64,000 nucleotides of DNA from Vannielia litorea. Lineage in GTDB: Bacteria > Pseudomonadota > Alphaproteobacteria > Rhodobacterales > Rhodobacteraceae. The DNA lies in NCBI RefSeq assembly GCF_900142295.1, contig NZ_FSRL01000001.1, positions 2,852,001-2,916,000 on the forward strand, given 5' to 3'. The position numbers and the translations under genes were made by a program. The notes beneath the pieces were generated by a model that ran no database searches, was not told where the DNA came from, and saw only the letters and a program-made list of their open reading frames with translations. How positions within the stretch are numbered: position 1 is the first letter of the stretch; every line of letters begins with the position of its first letter. Shown here in pieces: positions 17,228 to 26,101 of the stretch.

Positions 17228-20187
17228 CCGACACCCACACCATTGCCGACATTCATCAGGAAAAGGTCTTTGAGGCGCATATCGTCGCCTGCCTGACCGG
17301 CGAACAGGGATACATCGAGCGCGACCGCCCGTCCCATTATGACGTGGCCCATGCGCTCGACCCCGAACTGCTGTTCCGCTTTCTGAAAGACACGCAACCC
17401 GAGGCGTGGCAGGTGCTGGAAGATCATTACAGCGCGCAGGCCGAAGCGGAGGTTTTGAAACGTCTCGACAAGGCGCTGAAAGACAACCCGACCCATGTCG
17501 TGCTGCGCGAGGGCATCAAACTGGTGCCGAACATCCGCTTCGCACTGTGCTTCTTCAAACCTGCGTCGAACCTGAACCCCGATCTAACACGCCTCTACGA
17601 AGCGAACATCCTGTCCGTGATGCGCCAGGTGACCTATTCGGCAAAGAACAAAAACGCGATCGATCTGGTGACCTTCATCAACGGCATCCCGGTTGCGACG
17701 CTTGAAGTGAAGAACTTGCTGACCGGGCAGAACGTCAAACACGCCGAGCAGCAGTATCGGCAAGACCGATCTCCCGCTGGCGAACCGCTGCTGACCTTCA
17801 AACGCGGTGCCATCGTCCATTTCGCGGTGGATCAGGACAATGTGTCGATGACGACGCGCCTGATGAACGGCAAGACGCGGTTCCTGCCCTTCAACCGTGG
17901 ACGCGACGGCGGTGCCGGAAACCCCGATGTGACGGGCGAGAACCGTGTCGCCTATCTCTACAAAGATCTGCCCGAGGCGAAGGCGGTGTTCTCGCGCGAG
18001 GTGCTCTTAGATCTGATCGGACGGTTCATCCACCTTGAACGCTCAGGCGGCAAAGAGGTGCTGATCTTCCCTCGGTTTCAGCAGTTCGACGCCGTGCGCA
18101 AACTGCTGTCGGATGCGCGATCCAAGGGCGCGGGACAGAACTACCTGATCCAGCACAGTGCCGGGTCGGGCAAGTCGAACACAATCGCCTGGACCGCCCA
18201 CCAGATCATCAACCTGCATGACGAGAACGACCAACCGCTCTTCGACACGGCGATCATCGTGACCGATCGCTTGGTGCTGGACCGGCAGTTGCAGAACACC
18301 ATCGGCGGGTTCGCCCAAACCGAGGGCGTGGTGAAGAAGATCGATGGCACGTCCCGCGATCTGAAAGACGCGATCCTGAAAGGCGCGCGGATCATCATCA
18401 CAACGATCCAGAAGTTCGGCACCGAGCATCTTGCGACGATCTCGGGTCAGGGAGGCAGGAACTTCGCGGTGATCATCGACGAGGCGCATTCGTCCCAATC
18501 CGGCAAGGCGGCACAGGCGATGAGCGATGCGCTGACCCGCGATGCCACCAGTTCCGATGATATTGAGGACATGGTTCTCGCGTTTCAGAAGGCGCGTGGA
18601 CCGCAGAAGAACATCTCGTTCCTCGCCTTCACTGCGACACCGCGAAACGTGACGCTGGAAAGGTTCGGTCGCATCGGGGCAGACGGCAAACCGCACCCGT
18701 TCCACCTCTATTCGATGCGTCAGGCAATCGAGGAAGGGTTCATTCTGGACGTGCTCCAGAACTACATGACCTACAAGGCATATTACCAACTTGAAAAGAC
18801 CATCGAAGACGACCCTGCCTTCAAGGGACGCAAGGCACAGTCGCGTGTCGCGCGTTATGCCTCGCTGCATCCGACCGCCATCGATCAGAAGGTTGAGGTG
18901 ATCGTCGAACACTTCCGCCGTCACGTTGCCGAGGAACTGGGCGGCAAGGCGAAGGCGATGATCGTGACCCAGAGTCGCGAACATGCCCTGCGTTACTGGC
19001 AACAACTGACCCGCTACATCGCAGACAAGGGATACACCGATCTGAAGGCTTTGGTGGCGTTCTCTGGCGATTTGAACATCGATGGCAATGTCTGGACCGA
19101 GGCGACCGCAAACGGGTTCGCCGAAACCGAACTGCCGAAGAAGTTCGACACCGACGAGTTCCAGATCCTTGTCGTCGCCGAGAAATACCAGACCGGTTTC
19201 GACCAACCGAAACTCGTCGCGATGTATGTGGACAAGAAACTTGCCGGGTTGCAGGCAGTGCAGACGCTCGCTCGGTTGAACCGGACGCATCCCGGCAAGA
19301 TCCGAACCTGCGTTCTCGACTTCCAGAATACGATGGAAGACGTGAAAGAGGCGTTCGCGCCCTTCTTCGAGGCGACCGCACTCGAAGAACGCACCGATCT
19401 GAACCAAATCTATGATCTAGAACAGCGCATTTCGTCTTCGACCTACATCCACAAAGACGAAGTCGAACGGTTCGCCGCCCAGTTCTTCAAGGGCGATCTG
19501 ACGACGCAAGACCGCCTCAAGTTGGAGGGTATTGTCCGCGAGGCGGTGGAGCGGTTTGTCCTGGACGAAGACGAGGCACAGCAGGAAGAGTTCCGGCAAC
19601 TCCTGAAGAGTTTCCAGCGGTTCTACGCCTTCGTGGCGCAGGTGTTGTCGCTCAACGATACGTGGTTAGAGAAACTCTACGCCTACACATCGTGGTTGTC
19701 ACGCCTGCTGCCGTCGCGCGATGTGCCTGCCGATATCAAGATCACCGACGACATGTTGAACCTGTCCGCGTTCAAGCTGCAGAAGGGCGAGGAAGGCAGC
19801 GCTTCGTTGAACGCGGGCGAGACCCGAACGCTCGACCCGATCACCGAGTTCGGCGCAAACCCATACACCGAGGAGGAAGAGAGATCGCTGTCCGAGATCA
19901 TCGACTCGTTCAATGAACGGCATGGCACCCAGTTCTCGCGTGAAGACTTCCTGCGCTTCGAACGGGTCACTCGCGATATCATGGACGAAGAGATGACCGA
20001 GATGGTCAAAAACAACCCGGCAGATGTGGTCTACAACGCGTTCTCGCAGGCGTTCTTCCAAGGCATGGTCAGGGCGTTCCAGCAAGACAACGAGATGCGC
20101 AACATCGTCATGACAGACAAGGACGCGCGAGACCAAGCGACGCGGCACTTCTTCAAGCGAGCGCAGAGGCAGGCACGCGATGGGTGA
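17224..20187 (+). CDS. hsdR: Type I restriction enzyme motor/endonuclease subunit
   Basis: 987-aa restriction subunit. The PD-(D/E)XK nuclease lies near residues 147-163 (AIDLVTFINGIPVATLEVK) with the downstream QxxxY-type QQYRQ. SF2 helicase motor: Walker A HSAGSGKSN at ~311-319, DEAH box IIDEAHSSQSG near 420, motif III FTATPR and motif VI region QTLARLNRTHPGK. All key residues are present and there is no frameshift, so the R-M system should be complete. Start overlaps the preceding unknown gene by 4 nt. It is the last gene of the island, ending about 190 bp before the right attachment site. Confidence 0.95.
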   Translation: MTDTHTIADIHQEKVFEAHIVACLTGEQGYIERDRPSHYDVAHALDPELLFRFLKDTQPEAWQVLEDHYSAQAEAEVLKRLDKALKDNPTHVVLREGIKLVPNIRFALCFFKPASNLNPDLTRLYEANILSVMRQVTYSAKNKNAIDLVTFINGIPVATLEVKNLLTGQNVKHAEQQYRQDRSPAGEPLLTFKRGAIVHFAVDQDNVSMTTRLMNGKTRFLPFNRGRDGGAGNPDVTGENRVAYLYKDLPEAKAVFSREVLLDLIGRFIHLERSGGKEVLIFPRFQQFDAVRKLLSDARSKGAGQNYLIQHSAGSGKSNTIAWTAHQIINLHDENDQPLFDTAIIVTDRLVLDRQLQNTIGGFAQTEGVVKKIDGTSRDLKDAILKGARIIITTIQKFGTEHLATISGQGGRNFAVIIDEAHSSQSGKAAQAMSDALTRDATSSDDIEDMVLAFQKARGPQKNISFLAFTATPRNVTLERFGRIGADGKPHPFHLYSMRQAIEEGFILDVLQNYMTYKAYYQLEKTIEDDPAFKGRKAQSRVARYASLHPTAIDQKVEVIVEHFRRHVAEELGGKAKAMIVTQSREHALRYWQQLTRYIADKGYTDLKALVAFSGDLNIDGNVWTEATANGFAETELPKKFDTDEFQILVVAEKYQTGFDQPKLVAMYVDKKLAGLQAVQTLARLNRTHPGKIRTCVLDFQNTMEDVKEAFAPFFEATALEERTDLNQIYDLEQRISSSTYIHKDEVERFAAQFFKGDLTTQDRLKLEGIVREAVERFVLDEDEAQQEEFRQLLKSFQRFYAFVAQVLSLNDTWLEKLYAYTSWLSRLLPSRDVPADIKITDDMLNLSAFKLQKGEEGSASLNAGETRTLDPITEFGANPYTEEEERSLSEIIDSFNERHGTQFSREDFLRFERVTRDIMDEEMTEMVKNNPADVVYNAFSQAFFQGMVRAFQQDNEMRNIVMTDKDARDQATRHFFKRAQRQARDG

Positions 20188-20232
20188 CGCTGCTGCAATC
20201 CGGGACAGAACAAGTCCGTGGAGAACGACCGA

Positions 20233-20250
20233 GTGTAATTTGTGTGTAAT
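20233..20250. repeat. Island end repeat, right copy
   Basis: GTGTAATTTGTGTGTAAT matches the left copy at 6307-6324 in 17 of 18 positions and has the same orientation. It lies 128 bp inside the right attachment core. Confidence 0.5.
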
Positions 20251-20378
20251 GCTTACCGGAAAGTTCCGGGATTGTTCAGACGCAGATCGATGATTGGCAC
20301 ACCAGAAGGCCCGAAAATTTGGCGACTTTCCAATCCGTTCCGAGTTGCCTAGACCAGCCCTCACAAACCAGTACGAAA

Positions 20379-20425
20379 ATTGAAAATCCTCGTGTCGGTG
20401 GTTCGATTCCGCCCCCGGGCACCAT
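20379..20425 (+). repeat. attR: Right attachment site (47-bp direct repeat of tRNA-Phe 3' half)
   Basis: Perfect copy of 6212-6258. Only the 3' part of the tRNA is present and there is no D arm or 5' acceptor strand, so this is the attachment core left by integration and not a second tRNA gene. Confidence 0.93.
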
Positions 20426-20695
20426 CCTTCTCCCCGGCATCTCCCACCCCTTGACGGCAAGGCTTTGAGAAGACCCTGGCCGTCGGATTGCCTGGCGGTC
20501 GTCGACGGCCTCTTCACCTGTCCGGCCCTGTGGTGCGCGGATCCTTGCCTTGCGGGCAGAGGATTGCACTTGGCAAGCGCTGCAATGCAGCAATACTACT
20601 TGTGATTGAGTCCCGGTTCACCCCGAAGGCACGCCGCAGAGCGCGGAGGTTGCCGGGGGCGACCCCTGGTCCGGGCAATGTGCGATGAGGCTGTG
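20426..20695. other. Non-coding region between island and polysaccharide cluster
   Basis: The full gap from hsdR to the next gene is 508 bp (20188-20695). Apart from the arm repeat, attR and the candidate promoter at 20570-20599, I see no credible gene, hairpin-plus-T-run or RNA in it. Confidence 0.5.
20570..20599 (+). promoter_or_regulatory. Candidate promoter of the polysaccharide operon
   Basis: TTGGCA (20570-20575) and TACTAC (20594-20599) with an 18-bp spacer, leaving a leader of roughly 90 nt before the first glycosyltransferase. It is the best sigma70-like match I found in this gap, and the strand fits the run of coupled genes downstream. Confidence 0.3.
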
Positions 20696-21964
20696 GTGAA
20701 GATTCTGGTGGTGGGCATCAATTACGACCCGGAGATCATATCGACCGGCGTCTACACCACCGGCATGGCCGAGCAGATGGCGCGATTCGGGGCCGAGGTG
20801 CGGGTGGTCACGGCCAAGCCGCACTATCCGGCCTGGCGCGTGTTCGAAGGCTGGCGCGGCCCGACGTGGCGCCGTCGCCTGTCGCCGGACGGGGTGCGCA
20901 TCGTCCACTGCCCGCTCTACGTGCCCCGCAGGCCCACGGGCGCGCGGCGGATCCTGCATCACCTCAGCTTCGCCCTCACAGCGCTGCCCGTTGCGGCCTG
21001 GCACGGCCTGGTCTGGCGGCCCGACGTCACGTTTGTTGCCGTGCCATCCATGCTCTCGGCGCCCGTGGCCTGGATCGCGGCCCGCGCGGCGGGCGGCAAG
21101 GCCTGGATGCACATCCAGGACTTCGAGGTCGAGGCCGCCTTCGCCACCGGCCTCCTGCGCGAGGGCAGCCGGGCCGGCCGCGCCGCCCTGGCCTTCGAGC
21201 GCTGGGTGCTGCGCCGGTTCGACAGGATCAGTTCGATCTCGCGGCCGATGCTGGCCAGGCTGCGCGACAAGCAGGTCGACGCGGCACGGGTGTACGAGCT
21301 GCGCAACTGGGCCAATATCGAGAAGGTCACCCCGCTCGAGCCGCCCTCTCCGATGAAGGCCGACCTCGGCATCGGCACCCGCCACGTGGCGCTCTATTCG
21401 GGCAACCTCGCCAACAAGCAGGGGCTCGACATCATTCCCCGGATCGCGCGGCAGCTCGCGGACCGCAGCGACCTGACCTTCGTCGTCTGTGGCGACGGCC
21501 CGATGCGGGCAACGCTGGTGGAGCAGTCGCAAGGTCTGACGAACATCCGCTTCCTGCCGCTTCAGCCCCTCGACCGTCTGAGCGATCTGCTGGGCATGGC
21601 AGATGTCCACCTGCTGCCGCAGATCGCCGGGGCGGCCGACCTGGTGCTGCCCTCCAAGCTGACCAACATGCTGGCCTCCGGGCGCCCGGTGCTGGCCACG
21701 GCAGAGCCCGGAACCGCATTGGCCGAGGAGGTCGAAGGCGCGGGCGTGCTCGTGCCGCCCGGCGATGCAGAGGCCGCCGCAAAGGCGCTCTCCGCCCTGC
21801 TCGATGACCCCGCCCGGCGCGCGCGGCTGGGCCGCGAGGCGCGCACCCGCGCGCTCCAGAGGTGGGACATGCAGGCCATCCTCGCCCGCCTGCGAGACGC
21901 CTTCCACGACCTGTCAGACAGCGCCCCCCTGCCGAGCCCCGAGACGAGGAGAATTGGCGAATGA
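20696..21964 (+). CDS. WcaI-like GT4 glycosyltransferase
   Basis: 422-aa cytoplasmic or membrane-associated glycosyltransferase with GT-B fold. N-terminal acceptor domain begins [26 protein letters not shown], the WcaI/WbuB-type start. The C-terminal donor domain has [31 protein letters not shown] and the E-rich loop near [21 protein letters not shown] at 20696 is used because GAGG lies 5 nt upstream; ATG 20678 would add six residues. It overlaps gmd by 4 nt. In colanic-acid-type loci WcaI adds fucose, which fits the GDP-fucose genes here, but the acceptor is unknown. Confidence 0.85.
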   Translation: MKILVVGINYDPEIISTGVYTTGMAEQMARFGAEVRVVTAKPHYPAWRVFEGWRGPTWRRRLSPDGVRIVHCPLYVPRRPTGARRILHHLSFALTALPVAAWHGLVWRPDVTFVAVPSMLSAPVAWIAARAAGGKAWMHIQDFEVEAAFATGLLREGSRAGRAALAFERWVLRRFDRISSISRPMLARLRDKQVDAARVYELRNWANIEKVTPLEPPSPMKADLGIGTRHVALYSGNLANKQGLDIIPRIARQLADRSDLTFVVCGDGPMRATLVEQSQGLTNIRFLPLQPLDRLSDLLGMADVHLLPQIAGAADLVLPSKLTNMLASGRPVLATAEPGTALAEEVEGAGVLVPPGDAEAAAKALSALLDDPARRARLGREARTRALQRWDMQAILARLRDAFHDLSDSAPLPSPETRRIGE

Positions 21965-23079
21965 AGAAAGCCCTCATCACCGGGATCACCGGCCAGGACG
22001 GCTCCTACCTGGCCGAGTTCCTGCTCGAAAAAGGCTACGAGGTGCATGGCATCAAGCGCCGTGCATCGCTCTTCAACACCCAGCGGGTCGATCACATCTA
22101 CCAGGATCCCCATGTCGAGCATCAGCGGCTGAAGCTGCACTACGGCGACCTGACCGACACCTCCAACCTCACCCGCCTGCTGGCCGATATCGAGCCCGAC
22201 GAGGTCTACAACCTCGGCGCCCAGTCCCACGTGGCGGTGAGCTTCGAAGCGCCGGAATACACCGCCGATGTGGATGCCATGGGCACGCTGCGCCTTCTGG
22301 AGGCGATCCGCTTCCTGGGCCTGGAAAGGAAGGCCCGCTTCTACCAGGCCTCCACCTCCGAGCTCTACGGGCTGGTGCAGGAAACGCCCCAGCGCGAGAC
22401 CACGCCCTTCTACCCCCGCTCGCCCTACGCGGTGGCCAAGCTCTATGCCTACTGGATCACGGTGAACTACCGCGAGAGCTACGGGATCTATGCCTGCAAC
22501 GGCATCCTCTTCAATCACGAGAGCCCGCGCCGCGGCGAAACCTTCGTGACCCGCAAGATCACCCGAGGCCTTGCCAACATCGCCATGGGCCTCGAGCCCT
22601 GCCTCTACATGGGCAACATCGACGCCCTGCGCGACTGGGGCCATGCAAAGGACTACGTGCGGATGCAGTGGATGATGCTGCAGCAGGATGAGGCCGAGGA
22701 TTTCGTGATCGCCACCGGCAAGCAGTATTCGGTGCGCGAGTTCATCCGGTGGACGGCGGCGGAGCTGTCGATGGAGCTGGAGTTCTCCGGTGAGGGCGTC
22801 GAAGAGAGGGCGACGGTGGTGAAGGTCGACAACAACATGGCCCCGGCCGTGAAGCCCGGCGACGTGGTGATGCGCATCGACCCGCGCTACTTCCGCCCCG
22901 CCGAGGTGGAAACGCTCTTGGGCGCGCCGGAGAAGGCCCGGGAGAAACTCGGCTGGGTGCCGGAGATCACGGCGCAGGAGATGTGCACCGAGATGGTCTC
23001 CGAAGACCTGAAATCCGCCCGTCGAACCGCCCTGCTGAAGGCCCACGGGCTGGAACTGCCGGTCAGCCTGGAGGGGTGA
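21961..23079 (+). CDS. gmd: GDP-mannose 4,6-dehydratase
   Basis: 372-aa extended SDR enzyme converting GDP-mannose to GDP-4-keto-6-deoxymannose, the first step to GDP-L-fucose. NADP-binding [21 protein letters not shown], the family marker [11 protein letters not shown], catalytic STSELYG and [10 protein letters not shown] (YxxxK), then [16 protein letters not shown]. Length is standard. Coupled to the upstream glycosyltransferase. The partner enzyme, GDP-fucose synthase, lies about 8.5 kb downstream at the end of the cluster. Confidence 0.97.
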   Translation: MKKALITGITGQDGSYLAEFLLEKGYEVHGIKRRASLFNTQRVDHIYQDPHVEHQRLKLHYGDLTDTSNLTRLLADIEPDEVYNLGAQSHVAVSFEAPEYTADVDAMGTLRLLEAIRFLGLERKARFYQASTSELYGLVQETPQRETTPFYPRSPYAVAKLYAYWITVNYRESYGIYACNGILFNHESPRRGETFVTRKITRGLANIAMGLEPCLYMGNIDALRDWGHAKDYVRMQWMMLQQDEAEDFVIATGKQYSVREFIRWTAAELSMELEFSGEGVEERATVVKVDNNMAPAVKPGDVVMRIDPRYFRPAEVETLLGAPEKAREKLGWVPEITAQEMCTEMVSEDLKSARRTALLKAHGLELPVSLEG

Positions 23080-23181
23080 GGAGATGGCGCTTCCACACGG
23101 TCTGACCTGCCCCTCACCGGCAGCGGGCGCTTCTGCGAAAGCCCGGTCCACCCCCCGCACCGCCCAAGGAGTTCGCACGCG

Positions 23182-24264
23182 ATGACTGACCTCAAGGCCC
23201 CACCCCGTGTTGCCCTCGTCGGCGGGCAATGGGCCCAGAACGTTGGCAACGCCTTCTTCAATCTCGGCGGCAAATACGTGCTGGATCGGGTATTCGGAGA
23301 TGGCGCCGTGGGCTTCTACCAGGACCAGCCGAACTACCGGACGCTGCACAACAAGTTCAAGGGCAACCCCAAGACCTACGTCGACTTCGTGAGCTCTCTC
23401 GACATCGACTACCTCGTTCTGCAAGGCCCCGTGCTCAATGGCTGGCTGCGACAGAGCTGGGAGAACGCCTTTCGCGCCCTGCGCGACCGTGGCACAAAGG
23501 TAATCTTTCTCTCCTCGGCCTTCTTCAAGTTCCGCGACAGTGAGATCCAGGCCGTTAAGGCCTTTCTGGAAGAATACCCGCCTGCCCTGATCTCCACACG
23601 CGACGGGCGGAGTTACGACATCCTGAAGGATTGGCTGCCGGCCGTCCCCAAATACAACGGTATCGACAGCGGCTTCTTCCTCAACCGCTGCGTAGCGCCC
23701 TTCGCCGTGCGCAAGGACGTTCGCTACATCACCAAGAACTTCGACCGCTACCCCGAACCGGAGATCCTGACCGAGGACCCCGGACCGAAGTTCAACACCC
23801 GGCAGGTCGAGATCGCTGGGCGGACCCTGTTTCTCGCGGTGCCCAAGTTCCTCGACAGGCATGCGCACAAGGGCAAGATCAGGGGTTATCTCGCCGATGT
23901 CTTCGACCGCCGACGGCTGCCTGCGGAATTCGACGGGATGAGGATCATCCGTCCCGAACACCGCTTCTTTCCGCACATGACTCACAAGATCTACCGGCAG
24001 CCCAATGCCACTGCATCCGACGAACCCTGGACCTATATCAATCTCTACGGCAATGCCGAGTTCACGCTGTCCGACCGGGTTCATGCCTGTGTGGCAACAC
24101 TGGCCTACGGGCATCCGGCCATGCTGTTCACCCCCTCGCCCCGCTCGGCGCTCTTCGATCGCCTGCGCGTCGGAGACCTGCGGGAGCGACTGGTATCGCT
24201 GAACCTCGATCTGCTTCGCTCCGAGCAGGAGGCGGAGATCGAATGGTTGAGATCGCAAATCTGA
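23182..24264 (+). CDS. Polysaccharide pyruvyltransferase-family protein
   Basis: 360 aa. Begins with a Rossmann-like VALVGGQWAQNVGNAFFNLGG and ends with the family signature SDRVHACVATLAYGHPAML. Members of this family transfer pyruvate from phosphoenolpyruvate to sugar hydroxyls as ketals, giving acidic exopolysaccharides. The region between is divergent, so the acceptor sugar is unknown. It starts 102 bp after gmd and overlaps the following glycosyltransferase by 22 nt. Confidence 0.78.
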   Translation: MTDLKAPPRVALVGGQWAQNVGNAFFNLGGKYVLDRVFGDGAVGFYQDQPNYRTLHNKFKGNPKTYVDFVSSLDIDYLVLQGPVLNGWLRQSWENAFRALRDRGTKVIFLSSAFFKFRDSEIQAVKAFLEEYPPALISTRDGRSYDILKDWLPAVPKYNGIDSGFFLNRCVAPFAVRKDVRYITKNFDRYPEPEILTEDPGPKFNTRQVEIAGRTLFLAVPKFLDRHAHKGKIRGYLADVFDRRRLPAEFDGMRIIRPEHRFFPHMTHKIYRQPNATASDEPWTYINLYGNAEFTLSDRVHACVATLAYGHPAMLFTPSPRSALFDRLRVGDLRERLVSLNLDLLRSEQEAEIEWLRSQI

Positions 24265-25346
24265 CATCGGCGCGTGACATGGGGCAGCACCGCGTGAACT
24301 GCATCGTCATCCTCCCGCCGCCCGTCACCGGCCAGACCCTCGTCTCCCGCGCGACGAGCGAGGCCGTGGTGCGGGCCGGGCGGGGGCGGATCTGGGGGGT
24401 GACGAACGACCGGGGGCTGACAGGGTGGCGCTGGACGTTGGCCAAGCACTGGCGGCTGCTGGGGGCGCTGGTTCGGGCCGGTGCGCTGTCGCGCGGGCGG
24501 CAGCGCTGCTATTTCGTGCCGGACGCGGGCAAGGGGCTCTGGCTCAACCTCATCGAGGCCCCGCTGATGCGCCTCGGGTTTCGGGAGGTCTGGCTGCATC
24601 ACCATGTCTTCAGCTATGTCCGCAGGCGCGACTGGAAGATGGCGCTGTTGCTGAAGATCCTCGGTACGGGGGTGCGGCACGTGGTGCTGGGCCGTCCCAT
24701 GTCCGACGGGCTGGCCGCCCGCTATGGCGCGGCGCGGTTTCACGTGCTGGGCAACGCCGCCTTCGTGGCCGAGGCGCCACCGGGCCGGACCCGCGACAGA
24801 CTGCGGACCATCGGCTTTCTGGGCAACATCACCCGCGACAAGGGCATCGGCCTGTTCATCGACACGCTGCGCGCCCTGGAGGCCGAGGGCGAGGCGGTGA
24901 AGGCGGTGATCGCCGGGCCCATCGCCGACCCGGCCCTTCGCGCCGAGATCGCGGCCTTCGTGGCCGAGGCGCCCGACCGGCGGCGGGCCCCCGGCGCGGT
25001 TGGCGGCGCCGCCAAGCGGGCATTCTTCGACGAGATCGACCTGCTGCTCTTCCCCTCGCTCTACGCCAACGAGGCCCTCCCGCTGACGATCTACGAGGCG
25101 CTCGCCGCAGGGGTTCCGGTGCTGGCCACCCGGCGCGGCTGCATCCCCGACCAGCTGGAGGGCACCGGATGGACTTTCGACGAGGCTGGCTTCGTGGCTG
25201 CCGCGGAGGCACAGGCGGCAGCCTGGCGGGCCGACCCGGCCCGCTTTGCCGAGGCCTCCCGCACGGCCCGCGCGCTCTATTCCCGCCGCCGCGCCGAGGA
25301 CGACCGCAGCCTCGCCGCCCTTGTCGCAAAGGTCACGGCGCCATGA
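24243..25346 (+). CDS. Glycosyltransferase family 4-like protein
   Basis: 367 aa with GT-B fold. N-terminal CIVILPPPVTGQTLVSRATSEAV, then C-terminal donor-domain features GFLGNITRDKGIGLFIDTLRAL, AVIAGPIADP and FPSLYANEALPLTIYEALAAGVPVLAT (the EX7E-type motif). ATG 24243 has GGAG 5 nt upstream and gives a 22-nt overlap with the previous gene; ATG 24279 is an alternative. Its stop overlaps the next start (ATGA). Sugar and linkage are unknown. Confidence 0.82.
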   Translation: MVEIANLTSARDMGQHRVNCIVILPPPVTGQTLVSRATSEAVVRAGRGRIWGVTNDRGLTGWRWTLAKHWRLLGALVRAGALSRGRQRCYFVPDAGKGLWLNLIEAPLMRLGFREVWLHHHVFSYVRRRDWKMALLLKILGTGVRHVVLGRPMSDGLAARYGAARFHVLGNAAFVAEAPPGRTRDRLRTIGFLGNITRDKGIGLFIDTLRALEAEGEAVKAVIAGPIADPALRAEIAAFVAEAPDRRRAPGAVGGAAKRAFFDEIDLLLFPSLYANEALPLTIYEALAAGVPVLATRRGCIPDQLEGTGWTFDEAGFVAAAEAQAAAWRADPARFAEASRTARALYSRRRAEDDRSLAALVAKVTAP

Positions 25347-26101
25347 CGACGACCCGCGGCACCGGACCGAACACCTGGCGCCCCACCCGCCTGCTCCGAC
25401 GGCGACTGTCTCTCCACCCCTCGCTCTACGTCCCGCTCCGCCGGTTCACCAGGCCGGGCACGGTGGTGACCGCAGAGACCGACCTCGTCATCGAAGGGTT
25501 TCCGCGCAGCGGCAATACCTGGATGGAAGCGCTGGCGCACCACTGCGCGACCCGCCCCCTTCGCCTGGCGCATCACAGCCACGCGGCGGCCCATGTGCGC
25601 CACGCCCATGCGCTCGGGGTTCCGACCGTCGTGCTCTTCCGCGACCCCGACAGCGCGGTCCGCTCGTACCTGACGCTCTATGCCAACAACCTCGACGTCC
25701 GCGACGCCTTCCGGGACTACATCACCTTCTACAACGCCATCCGCCCGCTCTGTGGCAAGGCCATCGCGCTGGTCAGCTTCACCACCGTGACGGAACGACC
25801 GGCCGAGGTGATCGAGCGGCTCGCACGGCAACACGGGTTGCCTGTCGATCCGGCGCGGATCGCTTCCGGTGACGACCGAGCAGCGGTTTTCGCGCGGATG
25901 GACGAAAAGGCGGCCCGGCTCAAGCGCGACGGCGGCCGGTCCGACAGCCACCCGGGGCACGGGCCGCGTGGCGCCGAAGCGGTGCGCGCGGCAGCCGCCC
26001 GTGCACTGGATCGCCCCGAGGTACAGGCGCTCCGCCAGAAGGCCAGGACCCTGCACGACGCGATGACCGCACAGGTGCGCCACTCGGAGGGCAGCGCATG
26101 A
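25343..26101 (+). CDS. Sulfotransferase-like protein (1 of 3)
   Basis: 252 aa. Contains the PAPS 5'-phosphosulfate loop EGFPRSGNTWMEAL at ~47-60 and the 3'-phosphate-binding FRDPDSAVRSYL at ~97-108, the two hallmark motifs of cytosolic and carbohydrate sulfotransferases. No signal peptide, so it would act in the cytoplasm on lipid-linked intermediates. Coupled by ATGA overlaps to the genes on both sides. Confidence 0.72.
   Translation: MTTTRGTGPNTWRPTRLLRRRLSLHPSLYVPLRRFTRPGTVVTAETDLVIEGFPRSGNTWMEALAHHCATRPLRLAHHSHAAAHVRHAHALGVPTVVLFRDPDSAVRSYLTLYANNLDVRDAFRDYITFYNAIRPLCGKAIALVSFTTVTERPAEVIERLARQHGLPVDPARIASGDDRAAVFARMDEKAARLKRDGGRSDSHPGHGPRGAEAVRAAAARALDRPEVQALRQKARTLHDAMTAQVRHSEGSA

Larger units (their letters stand above)
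6212..20425. mobile_element. tRNA-Phe genomic island carrying a type I restriction-modification defence operon
   Basis: Bounded by perfect 47-bp direct repeats. A tyrosine integrase adjoins the tRNA end and is read towards it. Inside are a second recombinase, two excisionase-like HTH proteins and an RHH regulator, then the hsd operon. Base composition is visibly less GC-rich than on either side, most clearly in hsdS and the DUF262 gene. No phage structural or conjugation genes are present, so the element is either a defence island mobilised by its recombinases or a remnant of a larger element. Confidence 0.92.

Noticed and set aside
20379..20425. Possible second tRNA gene
   Set aside because: Only the 3' half matches tRNA-Phe; there is no D arm or 5' acceptor strand, so it is the right attachment core.
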